The notes under the pieces: generated by a model
The model's input: the letters and a program-made list of their open reading frames with translations, nothing else
The model's database searches: none
What the model was told of the DNA's origin: nothing
Position numbers and translations under genes: made by a program
In this document: positions 10,416 through 16,812 of the stretch, piece after piece
Layout: every line of letters starts with the position of its first letter
How positions within the stretch are numbered: the stretch's first letter is position 1
Assembly (NCBI GenBank): GCA_016707605.1
Contig: JADJHJ010000018.1
Location: 1-44,108 of the forward strand
Length of the DNA: 44,108 bases
DNA from: Candidatus Promineofilum glycogenicum
GTDB lineage: Bacteria > Chloroflexota > Anaerolineae > Promineifilales > Promineifilaceae
Reading direction: 5' to 3'

Positions 10416-11291
10416 TCACCGGAATTTAACGCAAAGACGCAAAGGCGCAAAGACGCAAAGATGACTTTTTCTTTGCGTCTTTGCGGCTTTGCGTCTTTGC
10501 GTTGACTTCTTCTCTTCCCCGGCCACGACCTCGGCCTCGCGCCGCAGCCGGTGGAGGAAGTCGACCGACTTGAGGTTGCGCTCCAGGATGTGGGTCAGGT
10601 AGTCGTAGAGGATGCGCTCGATCTCGTGCAGCACCACCGGCCGCAGGCGCAACTGGCTGACGGTGGCCCACGGCCGCGTCTGCAAGTAGCGCATGACCTT
10701 GACGGCCACGGCCGAGACGGGCACGGCCCGCGGGTCGGTCGGGCCGCAGTTGGGGCACAGCAGCCCGCCCAGATCGGCGCTGAAGAACTGGTCCTGCTCG
10801 CTGATCGCTTCGGCGCAGGCGACGCAGTTGAACAGCCGCGGCTGGAAGCCGGTCAGCGACAGCAGCCGCAACTCGTAGTAGCGGGCCAGCAGCAGCGGCT
10901 CGTCGCTGGCGGCCAGCGTCTCCAAAGCCAGCGTCAGCAGGTCGTAGATGTCGCGGTGGGGGTCGTCATCGACGGTGAAGCGGTCGAGCAGCTCCACGGC
11001 GTAGCCGGCGTAGGTCGCCCGCACCAGGTCTTCGCGCAGCGCGGCGTAGGTCTCCACCGTCTCGGCCTGGGTCACGATGTCGAGGTCGCGCCCCTCGGCC
11101 ACGAGGAACTTACTGCGCATGAACAGCTCCACGTGGCCCGTCTTGCGGCTCTGCGGCTTACGCGCCCCCTTGGCGATGGCCCGCGTCTTGCCGCGGTCGG
11201 CGCTAAAGAGGGTCAACAGCCGGTCGGCCTCGCCGAAGTCGCTGCGGCGGATGACGACGGCTTCGGTGCGGTAGGTGCGTTCACGTGGCAT
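10416..11291 (-). CDS. recO: DNA repair protein RecO
   Basis: Helps load RecA on SSB-coated DNA in the RecFOR pathway. An N-terminal OB fold (RTEAVVIRRSDFGEADRLLT, then GKTRAIAKGARKP) is followed by a helical domain with a zinc site, CVAC...CPNC. Native homology ends near residue 262 (LRREAEVVAGEE). The remaining ~29 residues (STQRRKAAKTQRKSHLCVFA...) are translated from a Pal-A palindrome, so the true stop was lost or displaced. The stop TGA overlaps a GTG in frame with glyQS, which follows closely and is probably co-transcribed. A TAAAAT -10 element lies 6 bases before the ATG; no Shine-Dalgarno site. Confidence 0.93.
   Translation of the reverse strand: MPRERTYRTEAVVIRRSDFGEADRLLTLFSADRGKTRAIAKGARKPQSRKTGHVELFMRSKFLVAEGRDLDIVTQAETVETYAALREDLVRATYAGYAVELLDRFTVDDDPHRDIYDLLTLALETLAASDEPLLLARYYELRLLSLTGFQPRLFNCVACAEAISEQDQFFSADLGGLLCPNCGPTDPRAVPVSAVAVKVMRYLQTRPWATVSQLRLRPVVLHEIERILYDYLTHILERNLKSVDFLHRLRREAEVVAGEEKKSTQRRKAAKTQRKSHLCVFAPLRLCVKFR
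10428..10503. repeat. Pal-A palindrome encoding the RecO tail
   Basis: Two 33-base arms (10428-10460 and 10471-10503) made of CGCAAAGA/CGCAAAGG units, complementary with one mismatch around a 10-base loop. It lies wholly inside the recO reading frame. Confidence 0.85.
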
Positions 11292-11297
11292 GGGGCT

Positions 11298-11303
11298 ATT
11301 TTA
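11298..11303 (-). promoter_or_regulatory. -10 element of recO (leaderless type)
   Basis: Minus-strand TAAAAT, separated by 6 bases (AGCCCC) from the ATG at 11291. There is no Shine-Dalgarno sequence. Confidence 0.45.
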
Positions 11304-11329
11304 CCCCAAAACGGACGATCCGGCCCGGA

Positions 11330-11409
11330 AAGAAGAATGGCACGCAGATGACGATAGCCGACAGGAGTCGGCTATCGTCATCTGCGTGCCATTTCCTTGC
11401 CATTCTTTT
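11330..11409. repeat. Perfect palindrome in the recO/sigma divergent region
   Basis: Arms 11337-11362 (ATGGCACGCAGATGACGATA...) and 11367-11392 are perfectly complementary over 26 bases with a 4-base loop. Looser outer pairing AAGAAGAAT/ATTCTTTTT extends it. It lies between two divergent starts, so it is not a terminator for either neighbour. Confidence 0.85.
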
Positions 11410-11445
11410 TCCCAAAAAGTGAAGAAGAATGCGCCCGTCTGCGTT

Positions 11446-11451
11446 TATAAT
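11446..11451 (+). promoter_or_regulatory. -10 element of the ECF sigma gene (leaderless type)
   Basis: TATAAT ends 5 bases before the ATG at 11457. No Shine-Dalgarno site and no convincing -35 are visible. Confidence 0.45.
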
Positions 11452-11456
11452 GCAGA

Positions 11457-12050
11457 ATGAGGCAACTAGTGATCGAACCCGACCGATTGCTGCGGCAAGG
11501 GCAGGTAGACCGCCAACTCCTGGCGCAGTCGCTCCTTGACCACTACTTCGCGCCCGTCCACCGGCTGGCTCTGTCCATCCTGGCGGACGAGGCCGAAGCC
11601 GACGACGTGGCCCAGGAGACGTTCATTACCGCCCTGCGCCGCCTCGACCGCTACGACCCGCAGACGAACCTGAAGGCCTGGCTCTCGACCATCGCCGTCA
11701 ACCTCAGCCGCGACCGGCTGCGGCGGCGCAAGGCCCGCCAGCGCTGGAGCGACCTGTGGCACGGCGCGCAACGCCACCCGGGCGAGCGCGCCCGTGACGT
11801 GGAGGACGGCCAACTGGCGCGGGCGGCCACGGCCGCGCTCTGGGCGGCGGTCAATGACCTGGACGAGAAGCACCGCCTGCCGGTCATCCTGCGCTACGCC
11901 AACGGCTACGCCGTGCGCGAGATCGCCGCCGTCTTGCAAGTGCCGGAAGGGACGATCCATTCCCGCCTCCACCACGCCTGCCGCAAGCTGGCCGTGGCGC
12001 TGGGCGAACCCGACACCACCGCCCTGGTCATGGAGTTGTTCAATGACTAA
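11457..12050 (+). CDS. RNA polymerase sigma factor, ECF subfamily
   Basis: Alternative sigma factor of 197 residues. Region 2 (LALSILADEAEADDVAQETF, then LKAWLSTIAVNLSRDRLRRRK) recognises the -10 element. Region 4 (LPVILRYANGYAVREIAAVL followed by PEGTIHSRLHHACRKL) is the helix-turn-helix that reads the -35. The stop overlaps the start of the anti-sigma gene (ATGACTAA), so the two are translated together, as is usual for sigma/anti-sigma pairs. The likely regulon includes the exported proteins encoded just downstream, but that is inference from position. Confidence 0.93.
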   Translation: MRQLVIEPDRLLRQGQVDRQLLAQSLLDHYFAPVHRLALSILADEAEADDVAQETFITALRRLDRYDPQTNLKAWLSTIAVNLSRDRLRRRKARQRWSDLWHGAQRHPGERARDVEDGQLARAATAALWAAVNDLDEKHRLPVILRYANGYAVREIAAVLQVPEGTIHSRLHHACRKLAVALGEPDTTALVMELFND

Positions 12051-13467
12051 CCTGACCCACCAACAGGCCCGCGAAACCATCCAGCAGGCGTATCTGCCCG
12101 AAGACGAGCGCGAGGCGCTGCGCCAACACCTGGCCGACTGCGCCGAGTGCCGCGCCTACGCTGCCATGCACGTCCGCCTGCACCAGCAGTTGCCTGTGGC
12201 CGGCCGCGCCCGGCCCACGCCCGCCCAGCGCAACGCCATTCTCGACGCCGCCGGACGTAAGTCGTTGGTTAACAATCCCCTGCGACCGCTGGTGTCGCTG
12301 GCCGGGTTGGCCGCGCTGGCTTTGCTCATCGCCGCCGCCTGGTTCGTCATGCGCCCCGGGCCAAGCACCGCCACGCAACCACTGCCGGCCCCGCTGCAGA
12401 CGGCGCTGGCTCCCTTCCGGCCCGCGCCGACGCCGACGGCCGCGCCCGACCCGCGCGGTCGCTTCGTCATCGAGAGCGTGCCCGCGCCGTCGCTGGCCGG
12501 CAATACCATCGGCGAGCCGCCGGCGCAGCGGGCGGCCGTCTACCTGCCGCCCTCCTACGACAGCAGCGACCGGCGCTACCCGGTGGTCTACGTCCTGACC
12601 TACGCCCCGGAGGGCAACACCAACGACGTGGAGGCACTGGGCGTGGCCGCCCGGTCGGCCATGAATCTCGCCCTGCGCGGCGGGCTGGCCCAGGAGATGA
12701 TCATCGTCGCCCCCGACTCGATCAACGCCCTGGACGTGCCCACCTTCTTCGTCCCGTCGCCCGTCACTGGCGATTGGGAGAGCTATCTGGCTAACGACCT
12801 GGTCAGCTACATCGATGCCAACTACCGCACGCTCCCGTCGGCCCAGTCGCGCGCCCTGCTGGGCGAGGTCTGCAACGGGCTGCCGGCGCTGTGGGCGGCC
12901 ATGCACCGCCCCGACGTGTTCAGCGCGGTCTATCTGGCCCGGCCGCTGCTGTTCGCCCAGAGCGTGCTCGATGAGGGGCGCTACGTTTCGCCGATTGCCC
13001 GCTCCGGCGTCAACGACCTGCTGGGCGAAGTGGCGGCGCGCGCGCCCGAAGCAGCCCTGAGCCACATGCAGGAGCGACTGACCGGCAGCGGCGTCCCGCC
13101 CGTCGCCCAGGAGACGGTCGCCTATGGTATCGCCTTCGCCCCGACGGCCGACGGCGCCGCGCCCTACTTCGACTACCTGTACCACGACGCCGATGGGCCG
13201 GCCGACCCCGCAGTCCTGCGGCGCTGGGAAGACGGCCTGGGCAACGTCATGTCCCGGCTGCAACCCGGCGTCGCCACGCTGGCCGGCCTGAGCATCACCG
13301 TCTCCCGGACGGGAGCGGCGCAGGACACCGGCCCGGCCTATCTGTCGGAGCAGTTGACGGCCGCGGGCGTTCCGCACCGGCTGGTCGTCCTGGAAAACGA
13401 GTCGTTTCTCGAGGAGTTTGGGCAGGAGGCATTGCCCTTCCTCTCGGAAGCCTTGGCGCATGAGTAA
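12043..13467 (+). CDS. Membrane anti-sigma factor fused to an extracellular esterase-like domain
   Basis: 474 residues in three parts. Residues 1-45 are a zinc anti-sigma domain with H29-X3-C33-X2-C36, which would hold the sigma factor at the membrane. Residues ~83-103 are a single transmembrane helix. After a Pro/Ala-rich stalk, residues ~145-470 form an esterase D/enterochelin-esterase-like alpha/beta hydrolase (AAVYLPPSYDSSDRRYPVVYV, YIDANYRTLP). The nucleophile elbow, normally G-x-S-x-G-G, reads GEVCNG here: the Ser position is Val276 followed by Cys277. The domain may therefore be a dead hydrolase used as a ligand sensor, or use Cys277. The start ATG (12043) overlaps the sigma gene by 8 bases. 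The open frame can be read further upstream, but homology starts here. Confidence 0.88.
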   Translation: MTNLTHQQARETIQQAYLPEDEREALRQHLADCAECRAYAAMHVRLHQQLPVAGRARPTPAQRNAILDAAGRKSLVNNPLRPLVSLAGLAALALLIAAAWFVMRPGPSTATQPLPAPLQTALAPFRPAPTPTAAPDPRGRFVIESVPAPSLAGNTIGEPPAQRAAVYLPPSYDSSDRRYPVVYVLTYAPEGNTNDVEALGVAARSAMNLALRGGLAQEMIIVAPDSINALDVPTFFVPSPVTGDWESYLANDLVSYIDANYRTLPSAQSRALLGEVCNGLPALWAAMHRPDVFSAVYLARPLLFAQSVLDEGRYVSPIARSGVNDLLGEVAARAPEAALSHMQERLTGSGVPPVAQETVAYGIAFAPTADGAAPYFDYLYHDADGPADPAVLRRWEDGLGNVMSRLQPGVATLAGLSITVSRTGAAQDTGPAYLSEQLTAAGVPHRLVVLENESFLEEFGQEALPFLSEALAHE

Positions 13468-13642
13468 TCGCGCGCCCCATCACAACGCGGCCTGATCGCC
13501 GCACCCTCACAACCGAATTACCCCCGCCTCGGAATGGTGCGCACATTCCGGACAGTGACGGCTTGTCCGTCGCCGGGTAAGAGCGGCCGGATTCCGGCTC
13601 GCGAAAGATTCGTCTGGTCAGTTTGGGTAACACACAGTTTTC

Positions 13643-13648
13643 GGAGGT
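13643..13648 (+). promoter_or_regulatory. Shine-Dalgarno site fixing a GTG start
   Basis: GGAGGT lies 5 bases before the GTG at 13654. The same frame is open upstream to 13534, but only this start gives a proper signal peptide. Confidence 0.7.
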
Positions 13649-13653
13649 ATGTC

Positions 13654-14067
13654 GTGAACAAGAAAGTGTCTCTCTTCCTGTTGCTGTTGGGTCTGCTGGT
13701 TCTGCCCGTCGCCGCGGCGGCGGCCGACACCCAGCCGCTGAACGTAGCCATCGGCTACGAGCAGGCGCTGAACCTGGGCGATCCTGACGCCATGACCGCC
13801 CTGTTTGCCGATGACGCCGTCTTCTACCGCCACATCGGCGGCCAGGCCATCACCGGCCAGGCCGCCATCCGCGAGGCGCTGGCTCCCTGGGCGCGCGAGA
13901 ATCGCACCTATGAGATCGTCAGCCTGAACATGACCGGCGACGAAATGACCCTCGTCGTCGACATCTCCGACCAGGGCGTCACCTGGGGCCGCCAGACGCT
14001 GCGGGCCGTGGTCGAGGACGGGCTGATCCAGTCGCTGGAGCCGGTCGCGTTCCGCTTCCTGTTCTAA
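13654..14067 (+). CDS. Secreted SnoaL/NTF2-like protein
   Basis: 137 residues. An N-terminal signal peptide (VNKKVSLFLLLLGLLVLPV, cleavage near AAAA-ADT at ~23) is followed by an NTF2-like fold of the SnoaL/ketosteroid-isomerase type (GYEQALNLGDPDAMTALFAD, then FYRHIGGQAITGQAAIREAL). These domains often bind small hydrophobic molecules or have isomerase-like chemistry; no specific catalytic set can be named here. GTG start with a strong Shine-Dalgarno site. It stands between the anti-sigma gene and a haloperoxidase-like lipoprotein, and may belong to the same envelope response. Confidence 0.83.
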   Translation: MNKKVSLFLLLLGLLVLPVAAAAADTQPLNVAIGYEQALNLGDPDAMTALFADDAVFYRHIGGQAITGQAAIREALAPWARENRTYEIVSLNMTGDEMTLVVDISDQGVTWGRQTLRAVVEDGLIQSLEPVAFRFLF

Positions 14068-14139
14068 CTCTCGTACCGTCAAAACGGGTGCGACGCGCTC
14101 TAACCAGCGCGTCGCGCCCGGCCTATGAGGGAGGTCATG

Positions 14140-15669
14140 ATGAAAAGCTATTTACACTCCATTTACTCGGCGATCCTTTTGCTCCTGCTCGCCGGCTGCC
14201 TCGCCCTGATCGGTTGCAGCGCCGCCCCGCCGCCGGCGACCCTGACGCCGCCCACGGCCACACCGCCCGAAGCCACCGTCGCGCCGACCGAAGCGCCGCC
14301 CACGGCTGAGCCGACGCAGACCCCCGAGCCGACGCCCGTCGCCCCGACGGCCACGCCGGAACCCGCGCCGCAGGTCGAACCGAACGCCGGCGCGTGGCAG
14401 ACGTGGGTGCTGGAGTCGGGCGACCAGTTCCGCGCCGACGCCCCGCCCGATGAGGCAGCCACGGCGGCCGAGATCGCCGCCCTGCTGGACATGGCCGCCG
14501 CCCGCGACGAGGATGACCGGCTCCAGATCGACTACTGGAACGCCGGGCCGCCGGCCTACCGCTGGAACCAGATCGCCACCGACGCCCTGAACCGGCGCGG
14601 CGTGCCCGCCCCGATGGGTCTGCGCGACCTGGCCCTGCTCCATGCGGCCATCTACGACGCCACCGTCGCCGCCTGGGACAGCAAGTACACCTACAACCGG
14701 CCGCGCCCCAGCGAGGTCGAGCCGGGGCTGGCGACGGCCATCGCCAACCCGGCCAGCCCGTCCTATCCGTCGGATTACGCGGCCACGGCCGGCGCGGCGG
14801 CGGCCGTGCTGAGCTGGCTCTTCCCCGACCAGGCCGAGGCGTTCGAGGCCCAGGCGCAACAGGCGGTCGATTCGCGGCTGCTGGCCGGCGTCGAGTACCC
14901 CAGCGACGTGGAAGCGGGGCTGGCGCTGGGCCGGCAGGTGGCCGAACTGGTCATCGCCCGCGGTATGGCCGATGGCTCGGCCGACCCCTGGACGGGCAGC
15001 GTGCCCACCGAACCGGGCCACTGGACGGGCGAGAACCCGGCCCTGCCCACCGCGGGCACGTGGCAAACGTGGGTGCTGACGTCGGGCGACCAGTTCCGCC
15101 CCTCCCCGCCGCCGGCCTACGACTCGGACGAGCTGGCGGCCGAGATGGAGGAGCTGCGTGCCTTCGAGCGCACGCCGCTGACCAGCGCCCTGGCCATGTT
15201 CTGGGAGCACGGCGCGGGCGGGCGGCGCAACTACTGGTACTGGGGCGAGATCGCCGACCGGCTGGTGCTGGAGAGCGATCTGGATGACAACGCGCCGCGG
15301 GCAGCGCGGGCCTATGCCCTGGTCAACATCGCCGGCTACGACGCCGGGGTGGCCTGCTGGGACGCCAAGTACGCCTACTGGGCCATTCGACCGTCGCAAC
15401 TCGACCCGGAGTTCCAGACGGTCATGCCCGCCCCGGCCCATCCCAGCTACCCATCGGCCCACTCCTGCCTGTCGGCGGCGCAGGCCGGCGTGCTGGCCCA
15501 CCTGTTCCCCACCGCCGAGGCGCAGGTGACGGCCCTGGCCGATGAGGCCGGTGAGTCGCGCATCTGGGCCGGCATCCACTTCCGCAGCGACGTGGAGGCC
15601 GGGCTGGCCCTGGGCGAGGACGTGGCTGAGGCGGTCATTGCCCACGTGCTGAACGACGGATCGCCATAA
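14140..15669 (+). CDS. Lipoprotein with two PAP2/vanadium-haloperoxidase-like units
   Basis: 509 residues. Lipobox LLLAGC (C20; a second candidate is C26), then a Thr/Pro/Ala/Glu-rich stalk to ~80, then two repeats that both begin G-x-WQTWVL-x-SGDQFR (~84 and ~306). The second unit has a complete PAP2 signature: KYAYWAIRP, YPSAHS (His441), and SRIWAGIHFRSD (His480, Asp484). In the first unit the same places read YPSDYA (Asp212) and SRLLAGVEYPSD (Glu252), so both histidines are lost. Vanadium chloroperoxidase-like secreted enzymes share this layout; phosphatase activity is the alternative. Start chosen at 14140 because GAGGGAGGT ends 4 bases earlier; 14125 and 14137 are possible. Confidence 0.87.
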   Translation: MKSYLHSIYSAILLLLLAGCLALIGCSAAPPPATLTPPTATPPEATVAPTEAPPTAEPTQTPEPTPVAPTATPEPAPQVEPNAGAWQTWVLESGDQFRADAPPDEAATAAEIAALLDMAAARDEDDRLQIDYWNAGPPAYRWNQIATDALNRRGVPAPMGLRDLALLHAAIYDATVAAWDSKYTYNRPRPSEVEPGLATAIANPASPSYPSDYAATAGAAAAVLSWLFPDQAEAFEAQAQQAVDSRLLAGVEYPSDVEAGLALGRQVAELVIARGMADGSADPWTGSVPTEPGHWTGENPALPTAGTWQTWVLTSGDQFRPSPPPAYDSDELAAEMEELRAFERTPLTSALAMFWEHGAGGRRNYWYWGEIADRLVLESDLDDNAPRAARAYALVNIAGYDAGVACWDAKYAYWAIRPSQLDPEFQTVMPAPAHPSYPSAHSCLSAAQAGVLAHLFPTAEAQVTALADEAGESRIWAGIHFRSDVEAGLALGEDVAEAVIAHVLNDGSP

Positions 15670-15681
15670 CGTGTCCCCGAC

Positions 15682-15744
15682 CTGACAGGTAGGCGGCCTC
15701 GACACTCATGGCCATCGAAGCAAGCCTGGCCGCCTACCTGGCAG
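15682..15744. repeat. Inverted repeat after the PAP2 lipoprotein gene
   Basis: Arms CTGACAGGTAGGCGGCC (15682-15698) and GGCCGCCTACCTGGCAG (15728-15744), one mismatch, 29-base loop. It starts 12 bases after the stop. Confidence 0.7.
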
Positions 15745-15764
15745 ACCTCTCGTGCCGAAGTTTC

Positions 15765-15812
15765 CGGCCACCATTCCGGCCACAGCCTGGCCGGAATGGT
15801 GGCCGTCTCATT
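15765..15812 (+). terminator. Strong hairpin upstream of the LLM oxidoreductase gene
   Basis: Perfect 18-base arms CGGCCACCATTCCGGCCA (15765-15782) and its complement (15788-15805), 5-base loop, followed by TCTCATTTT. It looks like a terminator for the upstream lipoprotein gene. The very long exact stem could equally mark it as another dispersed palindrome. Confidence 0.55.
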
Positions 15813-15868
15813 TTCCAAATCCCCACCGCCGTGTTACCATTTTTCCAACCCAGCGGAGGAAGATGCTC

Positions 15869-16786
15869 ATGCGATTAGGGATGCAATTCGACTCGACTCA
15901 TCCAAGTGCACATGGCAATCACTTCGATACGTTGCTGGCCGTGGCCCAGGCTTGCGAGCAGGCCGGGCTTGATTCCGTGCTGATGGCCGACCACTTCGTC
16001 TTCAACGACGAGGCCAACCCCGAAAAGGAAGTGCCGGTGCTGGAGTGCTTCGTCGCCCTGGGGGCCATCGCCGCCGCGACCAGCCGCATCCGCATCGGTC
16101 AACTGGTCGCCGGCGTGCCCTATCGCAATCCCGCGCTGCTGGCCAAGATGTGCGCCACGCTGGACGTGGTCAGTCACGGCCGCACCCTGGTGGGCCTGGG
16201 CGCGGCCTGGCACGAGCAGGAGTTCCGGGCCTACGGCTGGCCGTTCCCGCCGCTGGGCGAGCGGATGGACATGCTGGAAGAGGCGGTGCAGATCGTTGAC
16301 CGGATGCTGAGGGAGCGCCCGGTCTCCTTCAGCGGCAAGCATTACACCCTCAACAACGCCTTCAACGACCCCATGCCGGTGCAGAAGCCCCGCCCGCCCA
16401 TTCTAATCGGCGGCAGCGGCGAGAAGCGCACGCTCAAGATCGTCGCCCAGTACGCGGATTACTGCAACGTCGGCGGCGACCCGGCCACGGTGGCCCACAA
16501 GTACGACGTGTTGCGCCGGCACTGTGAAACGGTCGGGCGGCCCTTTGAGGCGATCACGCTCTGCAACAACACCCACCTCATGATCGCCCGCGACGACAGG
16601 GAACTGGCGGCCAAGCGAGAGCGCCATCCCCATAGCGACGGGATCATGGGCACGCCGCAGGCCGTGCTCGACCAGATTCAGGCCTACGCCGCCGCCGGTT
16701 CCCAGTACATGACCTTCTTCCTGCCCGATGCCCAGGATATCGCGGCGATTCAGTTGTTGGGCGAGAGCGTTCTGCCCCACCTTTAA
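15869..16786 (+). CDS. LLM-class (luciferase-like) F420-dependent oxidoreductase
   Basis: 305 residues of the bacterial luciferase-like TIM barrel. Family signatures are MRLGMQFDS at the start, DSVLMADHF, RIRIGQLVAGVPYRNPALLAK, LDVVSHGRTLVGLGAAWHEQ and PILIGGSGEKRTLKIVAQYAD. The closest grouping is the F420-dependent LLM subfamily rather than FMN luciferases, but the cofactor cannot be proved from this. The substrate is unknown. GGAGGA sits 8 bases before the ATG at 15869 and only 2 before the ATG at 15863, so I take 15869. Convergent with the next gene. Confidence 0.88.
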   Translation: MRLGMQFDSTHPSAHGNHFDTLLAVAQACEQAGLDSVLMADHFVFNDEANPEKEVPVLECFVALGAIAAATSRIRIGQLVAGVPYRNPALLAKMCATLDVVSHGRTLVGLGAAWHEQEFRAYGWPFPPLGERMDMLEEAVQIVDRMLRERPVSFSGKHYTLNNAFNDPMPVQKPRPPILIGGSGEKRTLKIVAQYADYCNVGGDPATVAHKYDVLRRHCETVGRPFEAITLCNNTHLMIARDDRELAAKRERHPHSDGIMGTPQAVLDQIQAYAAAGSQYMTFFLPDAQDIAAIQLLGESVLPHL

Positions 16787-16812
16787 GCCGCCCCGACGGG
16801 ACGCGAACCGCG

